Of a DNA stretch of 64,000 bases, positions 1-9,394 are shown piece by piece. The stretch comes from Bifidobacterium bifidum ATCC 29521 = JCM 1255 = DSM 20456 (GTDB lineage: Bacteria > Actinomycetota > Actinomycetes > Actinomycetales > Bifidobacteriaceae). The translations under genes and the position numbers were made by a program. The stretch covers positions 124,001 through 188,000 of the forward strand of contig NZ_AP012323.1 of NCBI RefSeq assembly GCF_001025135.1, written 5' to 3'. Positions within the stretch are counted from its first letter, which is position 1, and the number at the start of each line of letters is the position of its first letter. The notes below the pieces were generated by a model, which was given only the letters and a program-made list of their open reading frames with translations, made no database searches and was not told the DNA's origin.

Positions 1-1
1 A

Positions 2-247
2 TATCATTCGCTGGCCGTCGAGCCCGACACCGTGCCCGATGACCTGGTCGTGACGGCGTGGACGAAGGATGACCATATCGTTCAGGGCATCAAGCACCGG
101 TCGTTGCCGATGTATGCGGTGCAGTTCCATCCTGAATCGGTGATGACGCAGGACGGCTACCGGCTGCTCGCCAACTGGCTCGCCGTCTGCGGGCAGACCA
201 ACGCCGTGGCCAAGTCCATCGGTCTGCAGCCCAAGGTCAACCGCTGA
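2..247 (+). CDS. pabA: Glutamine amidotransferase of anthranilate/aminodeoxychorismate synthase, C-terminal part
   Basis: This is the 3' end of a class I glutamine amidotransferase; the gene begins before the window. The conserved His and Glu of the Cys-His-Glu triad are seen in the segment AVQFHPES, the usual C-terminal signature of TrpG/PabA proteins. Such subunits release ammonia from glutamine for anthranilate or aminodeoxychorismate synthesis. TrpG and PabA cannot be separated from this fragment. The position, convergent with pknB, matches the actinobacterial arrangement in which a trpG/pabA gene faces the end of the pknB operon. A strong hairpin follows about 50 bases downstream. Confidence 0.85.
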   Translation, partial: YHSLAVEPDTVPDDLVVTAWTKDDHIVQGIKHRSLPMYAVQFHPESVMTQDGYRLLANWLAVCGQTNAVAKSIGLQPKVNR

Positions 248-297
248 CACGCACGTGTGTGTGGCGCCGCGCGTGACGCGTGACGCGCATGACAACG

Positions 298-336
298 ATG
301 ATGGCCCGTGGCATGAGGAATGCCACGGGCCATCAT
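298..336. terminator. Perfect 16-bp hairpin between convergent pabA and pknB
   Basis: The arms at 298-313 and 321-336 are perfectly complementary around a 7-nt loop. There is no long T tract on either side. It sits between convergent genes and probably ends transcription from pabA and perhaps also from pknB. Confidence 0.75.
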
Positions 337-479
337 GTGTTCTGGGCCGATGTGTGTAGACCGCGCGGCTGGGCCGCCCGTCTTGCCGATCGACCCGCCG
401 CGATTGCCGGTTGCGCTTACCGGCCGTCAGGCGGCCGATCGGTCACACCGCAATGGCAATCACGGCCATTCCCGGCGGT

Positions 480-2537
480 TCAGTTCCCACCTGTCGTCGT
501 GCCGCCGTTGCCGTTGTTGTCGGGATCCTCGGTGGTGGGCTTCTTGGCGGTGACCGAGATGGTGCTGCCCTTGTCGACCTGCGTGCCGGCCGCGGGATCC
601 TGCGTTTCGATGACCGCATCATCGGTCGCGTCGCCGGTGACCTTCAGCGTGAAGTCGCTGCCCAGCGTGGCCTTGGCCTTGGCGATCGTGTTGCCGAGGA
701 GATTGGGCACGCTGACCTGCGGCTTGCCGGTGGACACGTAGACCGTGATCTGCGAGCCCTGCAGCACCAGTTCTCCGGAACCGGGGCTGACTCGCGTCAC
801 CGAGCCCTTCTCCACCTTGTCCGAGGCCTCCTGCTCGACGACCGGCAGGAACTTCATGGACGAGAGCTTGTCCAGCACCGTGTCCTTGGGCTGGCCGACC
901 AGACCGTCCGGCACCTTGGTCATGCCCGAGGAGATGTACAGCGTGATCGTCGTGCCCTTGGGCTGCGACGTGCCGGAGGCCGGGTCGGTGCTCACGACCT
1001 TGTCCTTCTCGATGGTGGCGCTGTCGGCGGTCTTCGTGACGGACGACACCTTGAAGCCCAGTTTCTCCAGCGCGTTGCGCGCATCCTCCTGGGTGTAGTC
1101 GCTCAGGTCGGGCACGGTCACCGACTTGGGGCCTACGGAGAACCAGACCTTCACGTCCGAGCCCTTGACGGCCTGAGTGTCGCCCTTGGGGGACTGCTTG
1201 GTGAACGTGCCGGCGGGTTCACCGGAATCCGAATCCTGCATCTCAACGAAGTTGAACCCGGCCGAGGTAACCTTCTCCTTCGCCTGCGCCTTGGTCATCG
1301 TCGCCGTGATGGTGGGCACGGTGCCCATCTCCGTGGCGGATTTGCGGCTCATGGTGTAGATCACGCCGAAGATGATCGCCAGCAGCACCACGCCGCTGAT
1401 GATCGACGCGATGATGATCTTCTTCTTGCGCTTCTGCCTGGCCGCCTCCGCGCGTTGCTCGGCGCGAGACTTGACCGCCAGGGCCTCGTTCGGGTTCTGC
1501 GCCGGAGGCACCATCTCGAACTGGCCGGTCGCCGGGTTGTACGCCTGCGTGGGCTGACCCGCGCCGACAGCACTCATCGGCACGGTAGCGCCGCCGTCCT
1601 GCTGCTCCGCGGCCTTGCGGGCCTTCACGTTGGCCAGATCGGTCAGCGGGTTGAACGCCGCCGCGACCGGCACGCCGCCGTTCATGAACGTCAGGATATC
1701 GTTCTTGAATTCGGCCGCCGTCGCGTAACGGTTCTGCCGATCCTTCGCCATCGCCTTCGCGCAGATCGAATCCCACATGCGCGGCAGGCCGGGCACGAGC
1801 GTGCTGGGCGGCGTCGCCACCTCCGACACGTGCTGATAGGCGATCGCCACAGCCGAGTCGCCGGTGAACGGCGGACGGCCGGTGAGCATCTCATACAGCA
1901 CGCAGCCGGCCGAGTACAGGTCGGAGCGCATGTCGACGGTCTCGCCGCGAGCCTGCTCGGGCGAGAGGTACTGCGCGGTGCCGACTACGCCCTGGGACTG
2001 GGTCATCGTCGCAGCGGAGTCGTCGAGCGCGCGGGCGATGCCGAAGTCCATGACCTTGACCACGCCCTGCTCGGAGATCATGATGTTGCCGGGCTTGATG
2101 TCGCGGTGGACGATGCCCATGTGATGCGAGTATTCGAGCGCGTTGAGCACGCCGAGCATCACCTGTTCGGCGTCTCGCTGGCTGAGCGGGCCGTTCGCCT
2201 TGATCACGTCACGCAGCGTCTGGCCCTTGACGAACTCCATCACCAGGTACGGCAGCCGCTCCGTGCCGCCGCTGTCGGTCATCACGGTCTCCTCGCCGGA
2301 GTCGTAGATGTTGACGATGTTCGGGTTGTTCATCTGCGCCACGGAGTGCGCTTCGCGGCGGAATCGGGACAGGAAGATCTTGTCGTTGGCCAGGTCGGCG
2401 CGCATGATCTTGATCGCCACCGTACGTCCCAGGCGCGTGTCCAATGCCACGCGCACTTCGGCCATGCCTCCACGCCCTACAAGTTGGCCGAGCTGATAGC
2501 GGCCGTTCGCCAGCGATGCCGGCATATTGCTGCTCAT
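480..2537 (-). CDS. pknB: PASTA-domain serine/threonine protein kinase PknB
   Basis: This is a 685-aa membrane-anchored Hanks-type kinase. The kinase domain occupies about residues 14-275: Gly loop GRGGMAEV at 21-28, catalytic Lys43, HRDIKPGN at 144-151, DFG at 164-166, and an activation loop with Thr177 and Thr179. A basic stretch precedes one membrane segment at about 374-396. About four PASTA repeats follow (roughly 407-470, 473-538, 541-606, 608-667), then a Thr/Asn/Gly-rich tail. In actinobacteria PASTA kinases sense muropeptides or lipid II and phosphorylate cell-division and wall-synthesis proteins. The gene is last in a seven-gene operon, two bases after pknA, in the same order as the Mycobacterium tuberculosis fhaA-pknB locus. 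The assignment is firm; substrates are not visible. Confidence 0.96.
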   Translation of the reverse strand: MSSNMPASLANGRYQLGQLVGRGGMAEVRVALDTRLGRTVAIKIMRADLANDKIFLSRFRREAHSVAQMNNPNIVNIYDSGEETVMTDSGGTERLPYLVMEFVKGQTLRDVIKANGPLSQRDAEQVMLGVLNALEYSHHMGIVHRDIKPGNIMISEQGVVKVMDFGIARALDDSAATMTQSQGVVGTAQYLSPEQARGETVDMRSDLYSAGCVLYEMLTGRPPFTGDSAVAIAYQHVSEVATPPSTLVPGLPRMWDSICAKAMAKDRQNRYATAAEFKNDILTFMNGGVPVAAAFNPLTDLANVKARKAAEQQDGGATVPMSAVGAGQPTQAYNPATGQFEMVPPAQNPNEALAVKSRAEQRAEAARQKRKKKIIIASIISGVVLLAIIFGVIYTMSRKSATEMGTVPTITATMTKAQAKEKVTSAGFNFVEMQDSDSGEPAGTFTKQSPKGDTQAVKGSDVKVWFSVGPKSVTVPDLSDYTQEDARNALEKLGFKVSSVTKTADSATIEKDKVVSTDPASGTSQPKGTTITLYISSGMTKVPDGLVGQPKDTVLDKLSSMKFLPVVEQEASDKVEKGSVTRVSPGSGELVLQGSQITVYVSTGKPQVSVPNLLGNTIAKAKATLGSDFTLKVTGDATDDAVIETQDPAAGTQVDKGSTISVTAKKPTTEDPDNNGNGGTTTGGN

Positions 2538-2539
2538 AG

Positions 2540-3523
2540 CTATTCCTCTCGATTCTTCGGGTCGGTCGTCGCCGTATGCCCGCCAAATTGGTTACGGTTC
2601 ATGGTGATCAGCGTCGCCGTGTGCGGTGTGCTGGATACGCGGCGGGGCATGCGCCCGCCAAGTCCCATGATGGTCTCATCCATCTGCGCGGTCTCCTGAT
2701 CGAGCAGACGTCGTTCTATGCGCGACAGCGTGCGCGAAACGGTCAGCGCGTCCTTCGGACGGTCAAGCGGATCCTTGGACAGCATCGACATGACGAACTG
2801 CCGAAGCTGCACATCTATGGAATCCGGCAGCGGGGGCACCGGGTCGTTGACGTGTGCGGCGGCGATGTCGACCGGCGTGGTGCCGGTGAACGGCCGATGC
2901 CCGCACAGCCCTTCGTACGCGACGACGCCCAGCGAGTAGATGTCGGATTGCGGCGTGGCCTGTTTGCCTTGCGCCTGCTCGGGGGAGATGTACTGCGCGG
3001 TGCCGACGACCATGCCATCCTGCGTGATCTGCTCCTGGTTCGTGGAGTAGGAGACGCCGAAATCGGTGATTTTCACCTCGCCCGTAGTGGAGACCATGAT
3101 GTTGGCCGGCTTGACGTCGCGGTGGATCACGCCGTGGCTGTGCGCCACGAACAGGCCGCGCGCGGTCTGGATCAGTATCGGCAGCAGTTCCGTCGCGGGC
3201 AGCGTGCCACGGTCGCGGTAGATGTCGGCCAGCGAGTCGCTGGGCACGTACTCCATGATGAGGAAGCCGATGCTGTCGTGCTCGTAATACTCGAACAGCG
3301 CGGCGATGTTGGGGTGCGCCAGATTGGCGGAATTGTGCGCTTCCGCCCGCAGACGGTGCAGCTTGGCCTCGACGTTGCCCTGATCGTCGCGCAGCGCCTT
3401 GATGGCGACGGGACGGTTGAGCTGGATGTCGTGGCCTTTCCACACCTCTCCCATGCCGCCCTGCGCCAGTCGGCGATCCAGGCGGTAACGGCGGTGGATG
3501 AGTTGTCCTTCGACGAGTTTCAT
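2540..3523 (-). CDS. pknA: Serine/threonine protein kinase PknA, soluble form
   Basis: A 327-aa Hanks-type kinase with the Gly loop at 20-27, Lys42, HRDVKPAN at 134-141 and DFG at 154-156. Unlike mycobacterial PknA, no membrane segment is evident after the kinase domain. The C-terminal 60 residues are polar and probably disordered, so this copy looks cytosolic. Its start overlaps the pbpA stop in an ATGA arrangement, so it is translationally coupled. By family and context it should act with PknB on cell elongation and division proteins. The loss of a transmembrane anchor is the only notable deviation. Confidence 0.93.
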   Translation of the reverse strand: MKLVEGQLIHRRYRLDRRLAQGGMGEVWKGHDIQLNRPVAIKALRDDQGNVEAKLHRLRAEAHNSANLAHPNIAALFEYYEHDSIGFLIMEYVPSDSLADIYRDRGTLPATELLPILIQTARGLFVAHSHGVIHRDVKPANIMVSTTGEVKITDFGVSYSTNQEQITQDGMVVGTAQYISPEQAQGKQATPQSDIYSLGVVAYEGLCGHRPFTGTTPVDIAAAHVNDPVPPLPDSIDVQLRQFVMSMLSKDPLDRPKDALTVSRTLSRIERRLLDQETAQMDETIMGLGGRMPRRVSSTPHTATLITMNRNQFGGHTATTDPKNREE

Positions 3524-4986
3524 TGTTTCAGGGCCTCCTCCATCAGTGAACGCATGATCGGTCCGGCGGCTTCCACACCGTACTGATTGACATTATGGAT
3601 AACAACGGAGACCGCGATCTTCGGGTTGTCGGCGGGGGCGAACCCGATAACCCATGCGTCGTTGGTCTGGTTGGAGCTGCCGATCTGCGCGGTTCCGGTC
3701 TTCGCCGCGACCTTGATGCCGCTCAGCTGCAGGCTGGGCGCGTCATGCTCGACCACCGACTGCATCATCTGGTTGAGCTTGGACGCCGTGCTGGAGCTGA
3801 ACGCGGTGGACATCACTTCGGGCGTGGCTTCGGACAGCGTACTCAGGTCGCTGGCCCGCACGCGGTCCACCAGCGTCGGCCTCATGAGCTTGCCGTCGTT
3901 CGCGATGGCCGCGGCGACCATCGCGTTCTGCAATGGCGTGGACAGCACGTCGCCCTGGCCGATGGACGCCAGCGCCACCTTGTCGTCGGACAGCGTGTCG
4001 GGGAACTTGGCGGCGACGGACTTCATCGGGCGCCCGGACGACGAGGTGCCGTCGATGGTGATCGAGCTTCCGTAGCCGAGCTTCTTCGCCTGCTCGGCGA
4101 TCTTGTCCTGGCCGAGTTTCACGCCGAGCTGGGCGAACGCGGTGTTGGACGAGTATGTCAGCGCGTCCTGCAGCGTGATCTTGCCGTCGATGCCGTTCGC
4201 CGCGGTGGTGGTGTTGGTCAGGTTCGTCGAGGTTCCGGGCAGCGTATAGCTCGCTCCGGCGGGAATCTGAGTATCGGTGTCGTAGTCGCCGGATTCCAGC
4301 GCCGTCGCGGCGACGATGGTCTTGAACGTGGATCCGGGCGGGTACAGCTGCGAGGTCGCACGGTTGATCATCGGGCTGTTGGCCTGCGCGGCGAGTTTCG
4401 AATAGTTCGCGGTGGCTTTCTTCGTGTCGTGCGTGGCGAGAGCGTTCGGATCGTAGCTGGGGGCGCTCGCCAGGGTCAGGATGCGGCCGGTCTTGACCTC
4501 GATGACCACTGCGGCGCCGTCGTTGCTGCCGAGTTGCTGGTAGGCGAGCTGCTGCAGCTTGGGATTGATGGACGTCTCGATGGACGCGCCCTTGTTCTCG
4601 ACGCCGGTGAACAGCGATTTCAGCTGATCCCAGAACAGCGCGTCCGCCTTGCCGCTCAGCAGCTTGTTGCGGGATGATTCGATGCCGCGGTCGCCGCGCT
4701 GGGTGACCGAGAAGAAGCCGGTCACCGGGGCGTACACCGGCCCGTTCGTGTAGGAACGCTGGTATGAGAACACGTCGTTGACCGGGGTCGACTGCGCGAG
4801 GATCGTCCCGTCGGACGCGAGTATGGCGCCTCGGGGAGCGCCGTATTCCTGATACAGCGCCCTTGCGTTGCGCGGGCCGGAGCTCAGCGAGTTGGCGCGG
4901 ATGGCGGTGATGATCGTGGTGGACATGCCGAGTACCACGAACAAGGCGATGACGGCGGTGAACAGCTGCCTGAGGTATTTGTTCAT
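3520..4986 (-). CDS. pbpA: Class B penicillin-binding protein PbpA (transpeptidase)
   Basis: A 488-aa protein with an N-terminal membrane anchor at about residues 8-28. The transpeptidase domain shows the catalytic STFK at 219-222 (Ser219), SSN at 279-281 and KTG at 429-431. It cross-links peptidoglycan outside the membrane and is the usual partner of the SEDS glycosyltransferase encoded just upstream. Start and stop overlap both neighbours by 4 bp in ATGA fashion. Length and motif spacing fit the actinobacterial PbpA family. Confidence 0.95.
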   Translation of the reverse strand: MNKYLRQLFTAVIALFVVLGMSTTIITAIRANSLSSGPRNARALYQEYGAPRGAILASDGTILAQSTPVNDVFSYQRSYTNGPVYAPVTGFFSVTQRGDRGIESSRNKLLSGKADALFWDQLKSLFTGVENKGASIETSINPKLQQLAYQQLGSNDGAAVVIEVKTGRILTLASAPSYDPNALATHDTKKATANYSKLAAQANSPMINRATSQLYPPGSTFKTIVAATALESGDYDTDTQIPAGASYTLPGTSTNLTNTTTAANGIDGKITLQDALTYSSNTAFAQLGVKLGQDKIAEQAKKLGYGSSITIDGTSSSGRPMKSVAAKFPDTLSDDKVALASIGQGDVLSTPLQNAMVAAAIANDGKLMRPTLVDRVRASDLSTLSEATPEVMSTAFSSSTASKLNQMMQSVVEHDAPSLQLSGIKVAAKTGTAQIGSSNQTNDAWVIGFAPADNPKIAVSVVIHNVNQYGVEAAGPIMRSLMEEALKQ

Positions 4987-6461
4987 CGCGCACCTGCCTC
5001 GATGATTTCCGTGGTCTGGTTGTTCGCCGCCGCGTGGCGGGGTTCCGGTGGCCGCTCGGCCTGCGGTTCGCGTTCGGGTGCGGACTCCTTGTCAGTGCGT
5101 TCCTTCAGCTCGCGGTCACGCAGCACCGCCAGCGCCTCGTATTGGAACGTGTCGGACAGTGTGTCCGGCTCCGGGCGGTTCGCCGCGTTCGAGATGATCA
5201 TCAGCAGCGCGGCGAGCAGGTAGTTCGCGATCAGCGATGAGCCGCCGGCGGCCATGTACGGCATGGTCATGCCGGTCAGCGGGATTACCAGCGTGATGCC
5301 GCCGACCACGGTGAATACCTGGAAGGCCATCGTGAACACCAGTCCGGAGGCCAGCAGCTTGCCGAACCCGTCCTTGATCTTCATGGCGGTGATGAACCCG
5401 GACGCGATGATCAGCAGGTACAGCACCAGAACGGCCATCAGACCGGTCAAGCCCAGCTCCTCGCCGACCGACGAATAGATGAAGTCGGAATTCGCGAACG
5501 TGGTCAGACCCGGCTGCCCGTGACCCAGGCCGGTGCCGGTCATGCCGCCGGAGGCCATGCCGAAGATGCCCGTGACCAGCTGCCACGAGCCGCCTATGCG
5601 GTTGTACTGCTCGTCGCTGAACGGGTGCAGCCATGAGTCCACGCGCTGGCCGACGTGGCTGAACACGCTGGCCGCGGCGACCGCGCCTACGGCGAACGCG
5701 ATGAAGCCGATGACGATCCAGCTTCTGCGCCCGGTGGCCGCGTACAGCATCGCGACGAACATCGCGAAGAACATCAGCGACGTGCCCAGATCGCGCTGCA
5801 TGATGAGCACGCCCATCGAGATCAGCCACACCATGATGATCGGACCGAGGTCCTTGATGCGGGGCAGCTGGAGTCCCAGCACCTTCTTGCCTCCCACGGC
5901 GAGCTGGTCGCGGTGGTCGAACAGGTAGGCGGCGAAGAAGAACGCGAGGAACAGCTTGGCGAATTCGGCGGGCTGCAGCGAATATCCGCCGATGCGGATC
6001 CAGATCTTGGCGCCGTTGATGTTGCGCCCCAGACCGGGGATCATGGGCGACAGCAGCAGTATCAGGCCTATCACCATGTTCACGTACGAGTATTTGCGCA
6101 GCACACGATAGTCGCGCATGACCGCCACGAGGATGCCACACAGCGTCAGGGCTATGCACAACCAGATCAGCTGCCTTGAGCCGACCGAGGAATTACCGGA
6201 CTTGTCGATGCGCGCGATCATCACCACGCCGATCGCGGTCAGCATCAGCACGCATGGCAGAATCGCCTGGCTGGCGTACGGCTTGAACCGCAGCAGCAGT
6301 CCCCACAGCACGAGGAACAGCGCGCCGACCACGGCCAGCAGGCCGATGTAGTTGGCGGGGAAGTGGCCGTAGACGCGCAGGAACATCTGGTAGAAGGCGA
6401 CGACGCTGATCAGCATGGCGAACAGCAGCAGCGACGCCTGACGGAGACGTATGGGGATCAT
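4983..6461 (-). CDS. rodA: RodA/FtsW-family SEDS peptidoglycan glycosyltransferase
   Basis: A 492-aa polytopic membrane protein with about ten to twelve hydrophobic segments and a charged C-terminal tail rich in Glu, Arg and Pro (from about residue 435). The Gly-rich extracellular loop around GSWQLVTGIFGMASGG and the conserved SFGGSS-like AAGGSS near the last helices are typical of SEDS proteins. These polymerise lipid II into glycan strands with a cognate class B PBP, here pbpA. It overlaps pstP and pbpA by 4 bp each. In actinobacteria the member in this locus is named RodA, although FtsW is close in sequence. Confidence 0.94.
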   Translation of the reverse strand: MIPIRLRQASLLLFAMLISVVAFYQMFLRVYGHFPANYIGLLAVVGALFLVLWGLLLRFKPYASQAILPCVLMLTAIGVVMIARIDKSGNSSVGSRQLIWLCIALTLCGILVAVMRDYRVLRKYSYVNMVIGLILLLSPMIPGLGRNINGAKIWIRIGGYSLQPAEFAKLFLAFFFAAYLFDHRDQLAVGGKKVLGLQLPRIKDLGPIIMVWLISMGVLIMQRDLGTSLMFFAMFVAMLYAATGRRSWIVIGFIAFAVGAVAAASVFSHVGQRVDSWLHPFSDEQYNRIGGSWQLVTGIFGMASGGMTGTGLGHGQPGLTTFANSDFIYSSVGEELGLTGLMAVLVLYLLIIASGFITAMKIKDGFGKLLASGLVFTMAFQVFTVVGGITLVIPLTGMTMPYMAAGGSSLIANYLLAALLMIISNAANRPEPDTLSDTFQYEALAVLRDRELKERTDKESAPEREPQAERPPEPRHAAANNQTTEIIEAGAR

Positions 6462-8116
6462 TGGGCGTCACCGCCGTCTGTGCCGGTGGACGATGCGTCC
6501 GTGCCGGTATCGCCCGCGGTGCCATCCGCAGTGCCGCCGTCGGTCTGGCTGCTGCCGGCGCTTGAGTCGCCGTCCGTGCCGTTCGACCCGGATGAGTCGG
6601 ATGAGTCGGATGAGTCGGACGTGCCGTTGCCCGCGTCGCCGGACGACTTGGACGTGTTGGAATTGTCGTTGAAGTTGCTTTTCTCCTGACGGATGACCTG
6701 CACGTGCTGGATGGCCTCGTCATAGCTGTTGAAGGTGATGCCGTCCTGCAGCTGGTCGCGCCACGCCTGCGGCAGCGAGTCGATGTCGATGTTCGTGCGC
6801 TTGACCTCGTGCGACAGCGCCAGGCCGAACACGTTGGTGTTCACGCCTTGGTACACGGCCACCACGCCGTCTGCGTTGCCGATGAAGTATTTCGTCTGGC
6901 TCCAGCGGTAGGCGCCGAAAGCGCCGCCCGTGGCAAGCGCGAGCGCGGCGATCACGATGAGGATTGCGATCAGACGATTGCGGCGGCCGCGCTTGCGCGT
7001 CTCCTTGCGCTGCGTCTGCCGCTCGTGATGGATGGCCTTGGCGACGTCGGGATCGTTGGGATCGTCGGTGACATGGCCGTCACGCTTCTGGATGACCGGT
7101 ATCTCGCCGGTGTCGGGGTTGGCGCGTTCGCCGTTCTCCTCGCGCACGGCCGGCGGCTGCGCGACGCGCGGCGACGGCTGCGAGGCGGGCTGGCTCTGTA
7201 TCAGCGCGGCGGCGCGTTGCGCTGGCGATGCGTTCGCGTCGCGCAGCATGGGCGCGGTGGCGACAGGCTCGTTGAGGATGTCTGCGATGGGCTCCAGGCT
7301 GGCGCTCGCCGCTCCGGCGACCAGTGGGGTCTGGTGGGGCAGGTCGAAGGCATCCGCGTCGAGAGCCAGCGTGGCGTCGGCGATGACCGCGGTCACGTTG
7401 TCGGTGCTGCCGGCCTTCAAGGCCATCGAAACCAGCTGCTGGGCGCATTCCTCCTGATCGGAGTAGGCGGTGAGCGTCTGCTCGATGGTGGAATCCTCCA
7501 GCACGCCGCACAGGCCGTCGGAGCACAGCATCCAACGGTCGGTTGGATGGGCGGCCCGAATGGCGATGTCGGGGTGCGGATCGATGTCGAAGTCGCCGAG
7601 CACGCGCATGACGACGTTGCGCTGCGGATGGTTGCGCGCCTCCGCGGGGCTGATGCGGCCTGTGTCGATGAGATGCTGAACGTAGCTGTGGTCCTGCGTC
7701 ATGCGGGTCAGGCGACCGTCGCGCAGCAGGTACGCGCGCGAGTCGCCGATGTGCGCGAGCACCCAGTAGCCCGCGACCAGCGCCACGGCGGTCATCGTGG
7801 TGCCCATGCCGGCGAGCTTGCGCTCGCGCTTCGCCTTGCCGACGATCGCGTCGTGCGCGGCCATGACGGACGTTTCCATCATCCGGGCGACGGTGCTCAC
7901 GTCGCCGTTGACGTCATCGTGCTCGATGTGGGCGAGTGAACGGATGGCGATGGTCGAGGCGGTGTCGCCGCCGGCATGGCCACCCATGCCGTCGCAGATC
8001 GCGATGAGGTGCTCCCCGGCGAACGCGGAATCCTGGTTGTTGGAGCGCACGGTGCCGACGTCGGACACCGTGGTCGAGTACAGGAACAAGGTCTGTGATG
8101 CAACGGAATTTGGCAT
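6458..8116 (-). CDS. pstP: PP2C-type serine/threonine phosphatase PstP
   Basis: A 552-aa protein whose first 240 residues form a PP2C domain with metal-binding segments such as CDGMGGHAGGD and HIGDSRAYLLRDG. A variable linker follows, then a membrane helix at about residues 372-396 and an extracellular domain ending in a low-complexity Ser/Asp/Gly/Thr tail. PstP dephosphorylates PknA, PknB and their targets. The gene lies 6 bp after fhaB and overlaps rodA by 4 bp. The tail includes a 9-bp tandem repeat (6591-6620) coding for repeated Ser-Ser-Asp, a sequence likely to change length by slippage. Confidence 0.94.
   Translation of the reverse strand: MPNSVASQTLFLYSTTVSDVGTVRSNNQDSAFAGEHLIAICDGMGGHAGGDTASTIAIRSLAHIEHDDVNGDVSTVARMMETSVMAAHDAIVGKAKRERKLAGMGTTMTAVALVAGYWVLAHIGDSRAYLLRDGRLTRMTQDHSYVQHLIDTGRISPAEARNHPQRNVVMRVLGDFDIDPHPDIAIRAAHPTDRWMLCSDGLCGVLEDSTIEQTLTAYSDQEECAQQLVSMALKAGSTDNVTAVIADATLALDADAFDLPHQTPLVAGAASASLEPIADILNEPVATAPMLRDANASPAQRAAALIQSQPASQPSPRVAQPPAVREENGERANPDTGEIPVIQKRDGHVTDDPNDPDVAKAIHHERQTQRKETRKRGRRNRLIAILIVIAALALATGGAFGAYRWSQTKYFIGNADGVVAVYQGVNTNVFGLALSHEVKRTNIDIDSLPQAWRDQLQDGITFNSYDEAIQHVQVIRQEKSNFNDNSNTSKSSGDAGNGTSDSSDSSDSSGSNGTDGDSSAGSSQTDGGTADGTAGDTGTDASSTGTDGGDAQ
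6591..6620. repeat. 9-bp tandem repeat in the 3' end of pstP
   Basis: GATGAGTCG is repeated three times with a fourth partial unit. It codes in frame for Asp-Ser-Ser triplets of the extracellular PstP tail, so gain or loss of a unit keeps the reading frame. Confidence 0.8.
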
Positions 8117-8122
8117 GAGCCG

Positions 8123-8665
8123 TCACCTCAATTCGAAGGTGGTGGCGCCAATGCGCACCGGCATGCGCGGGGGCAGCAGCATGGGCATGTTCAGCCGCTG
8201 CTGGTTGACGATGGTGCCGTTGGTGCTTCCCAAATCCTCGATCGCCCATTGACCGGAGGCGGGATCCTTATATATGCGGGCGTGATGCGAGGAGACGAAT
8301 TCGTCGTCGAGCACCACGGTGTTGGACGCGGCGCGTCCCAGCGTGATGGATTCGCTGGTCAGCGGCACGGAGGCGCCGGCCTTCGGGCCATCGATGATGA
8401 CCAGCAGTGTGGGACCGGATTGCGGCGTGCGCTGCTGGCTTTGGCGCGGCGGCGTAACGGGCGCGGTCTGTGCGGCGGCCGGGCCGGACGGTGCCGGGCC
8501 GTCAGAGGATTTCATCGCGCGCTTGTCTCGGCGGCGTCGGGCCCGCGACGGCTGCGGGCTGAACGCTTCGATGTCTTTGTGCAGCGATCGCACCGCAAGC
8601 CAGACAAAGACCCACAGCAGGATCAGGAATCCATACTTGAGGATCGCAAATGTCAGTTCGGTCAT
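8123..8665 (-). CDS. fhaB: Membrane-anchored FHA-domain protein FhaB
   Basis: A 180-aa protein with one N-terminal membrane helix (about residues 8-28), a basic and Pro-rich linker, and a C-terminal FHA domain at about 100-170. The FHA signature is visible as TLGRAASNTVVL, SSHHARI and DLGSTNGT. FHA domains bind phosphothreonine; FhaB/FipA-type proteins are phosphorylated by the locus kinases and recruit division or wall-synthesis partners. It lies 27 bp after fhaA and 6 bp before pstP in the operon. Confidence 0.92.
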   Translation of the reverse strand: MTELTFAILKYGFLILLWVFVWLAVRSLHKDIEAFSPQPSRARRRRDKRAMKSSDGPAPSGPAAAQTAPVTPPRQSQQRTPQSGPTLLVIIDGPKAGASVPLTSESITLGRAASNTVVLDDEFVSSHHARIYKDPASGQWAIEDLGSTNGTIVNQQRLNMPMLLPPRMPVRIGATTFELR

Positions 8666-8692
8666 AACGGAAAGTCGACTCCTGGCTCGGGG

Positions 8693-9394
8693 TCACTCCT
8701 GCTCTCGTGAGGAAGCCCAGAACAGGATGCGGGTGCGGCCGATGGTGATGGTATTGCCGTCCAGCAGCGTCGCGGCCGGCACCTGATGGCCTTCGACGTA
8801 CGTGCCGTTGGTCGAGCCCAGATCGCGCGCGATGACGCCGTTGGGGGTCAGGTCAATTTCCAGGTGCTTGCGGGAGATGCCGGGATCGTCGATGACGATG
8901 TCGCAGCCGGAGCCGCGGCCGATCACCGTCTTGCTCTCGGTGAGCAGGTAGGGGTTGCCGTTGATGTCAAGCATCGGATGGTCCTCGGCCTGGTCGGTGG
9001 TGGTCACGGGGACCGCGTTGCCCTGCACGGATTCGGAGCTCAGGTTGAAGCTGCCCTTGGGCAGGTCGAGGTCCTCCTCGAAGATGACCATCACGGGGCC
9101 GACGAACGCATAATGCTGGCTCTTGGCGTATTGCGTGAGGTTGTCCGCCAGCTCGTTGGCGAGCACTTCGCTGCCCCACTGTTCGATGCGATCGAAGTCG
9201 GCCGTGCTGAGCTTGAAACGGTATTCGTTCGGGGCTACCGTGCGGTCGCGGCCGACCGGCATGGCTTCGGCGTCGATCTCGCGCTCCAGGGCGCTGGAAA
9301 GGTCGACAGGCTTCAGGTCTTTGGAGCCGAACTTGGAAAAGACTCCGTTGACCGCGCCTTCTACACTTTTCTCAAAACGGTCGAGAACGCTCAT
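8693..9394 (-). CDS. fhaA: FHA-domain protein FhaA with DUF3662 N-terminal domain
   Basis: A 233-aa soluble protein, first gene of the operon. The N-terminal half begins with VLDRFEKSVEGAVNGVFSKF and matches the DUF3662/FhaA N-terminal domain. The C-terminal FHA domain (about 150-225) shows VIGRGSGCDIVIDD, SRKHLEI and DLGSTNGTYV. In mycobacteria FhaA binds phosphorylated MviN and restrains peptidoglycan synthesis. The linker is shorter than in mycobacterial FhaA. The ATG is preceded by AAAGGG at a normal Shine-Dalgarno distance. Confidence 0.93.
   Translation of the reverse strand: MSVLDRFEKSVEGAVNGVFSKFGSKDLKPVDLSSALEREIDAEAMPVGRDRTVAPNEYRFKLSTADFDRIEQWGSEVLANELADNLTQYAKSQHYAFVGPVMVIFEEDLDLPKGSFNLSSESVQGNAVPVTTTDQAEDHPMLDINGNPYLLTESKTVIGRGSGCDIVIDDPGISRKHLEIDLTPNGVIARDLGSTNGTYVEGHQVPAATLLDGNTITIGRTRILFWASSREQE

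Noticed and set aside
411..2699. Very long plus-strand open frame opposite pknB, and similar long frames opposite the S9 peptidase (9568-12360) and scrT (60567-62486)
   Set aside because: They are antisense shadows caused by high third-position GC; their products are Arg/His/Gly-rich with no domains, while the opposite strand encodes clear families.
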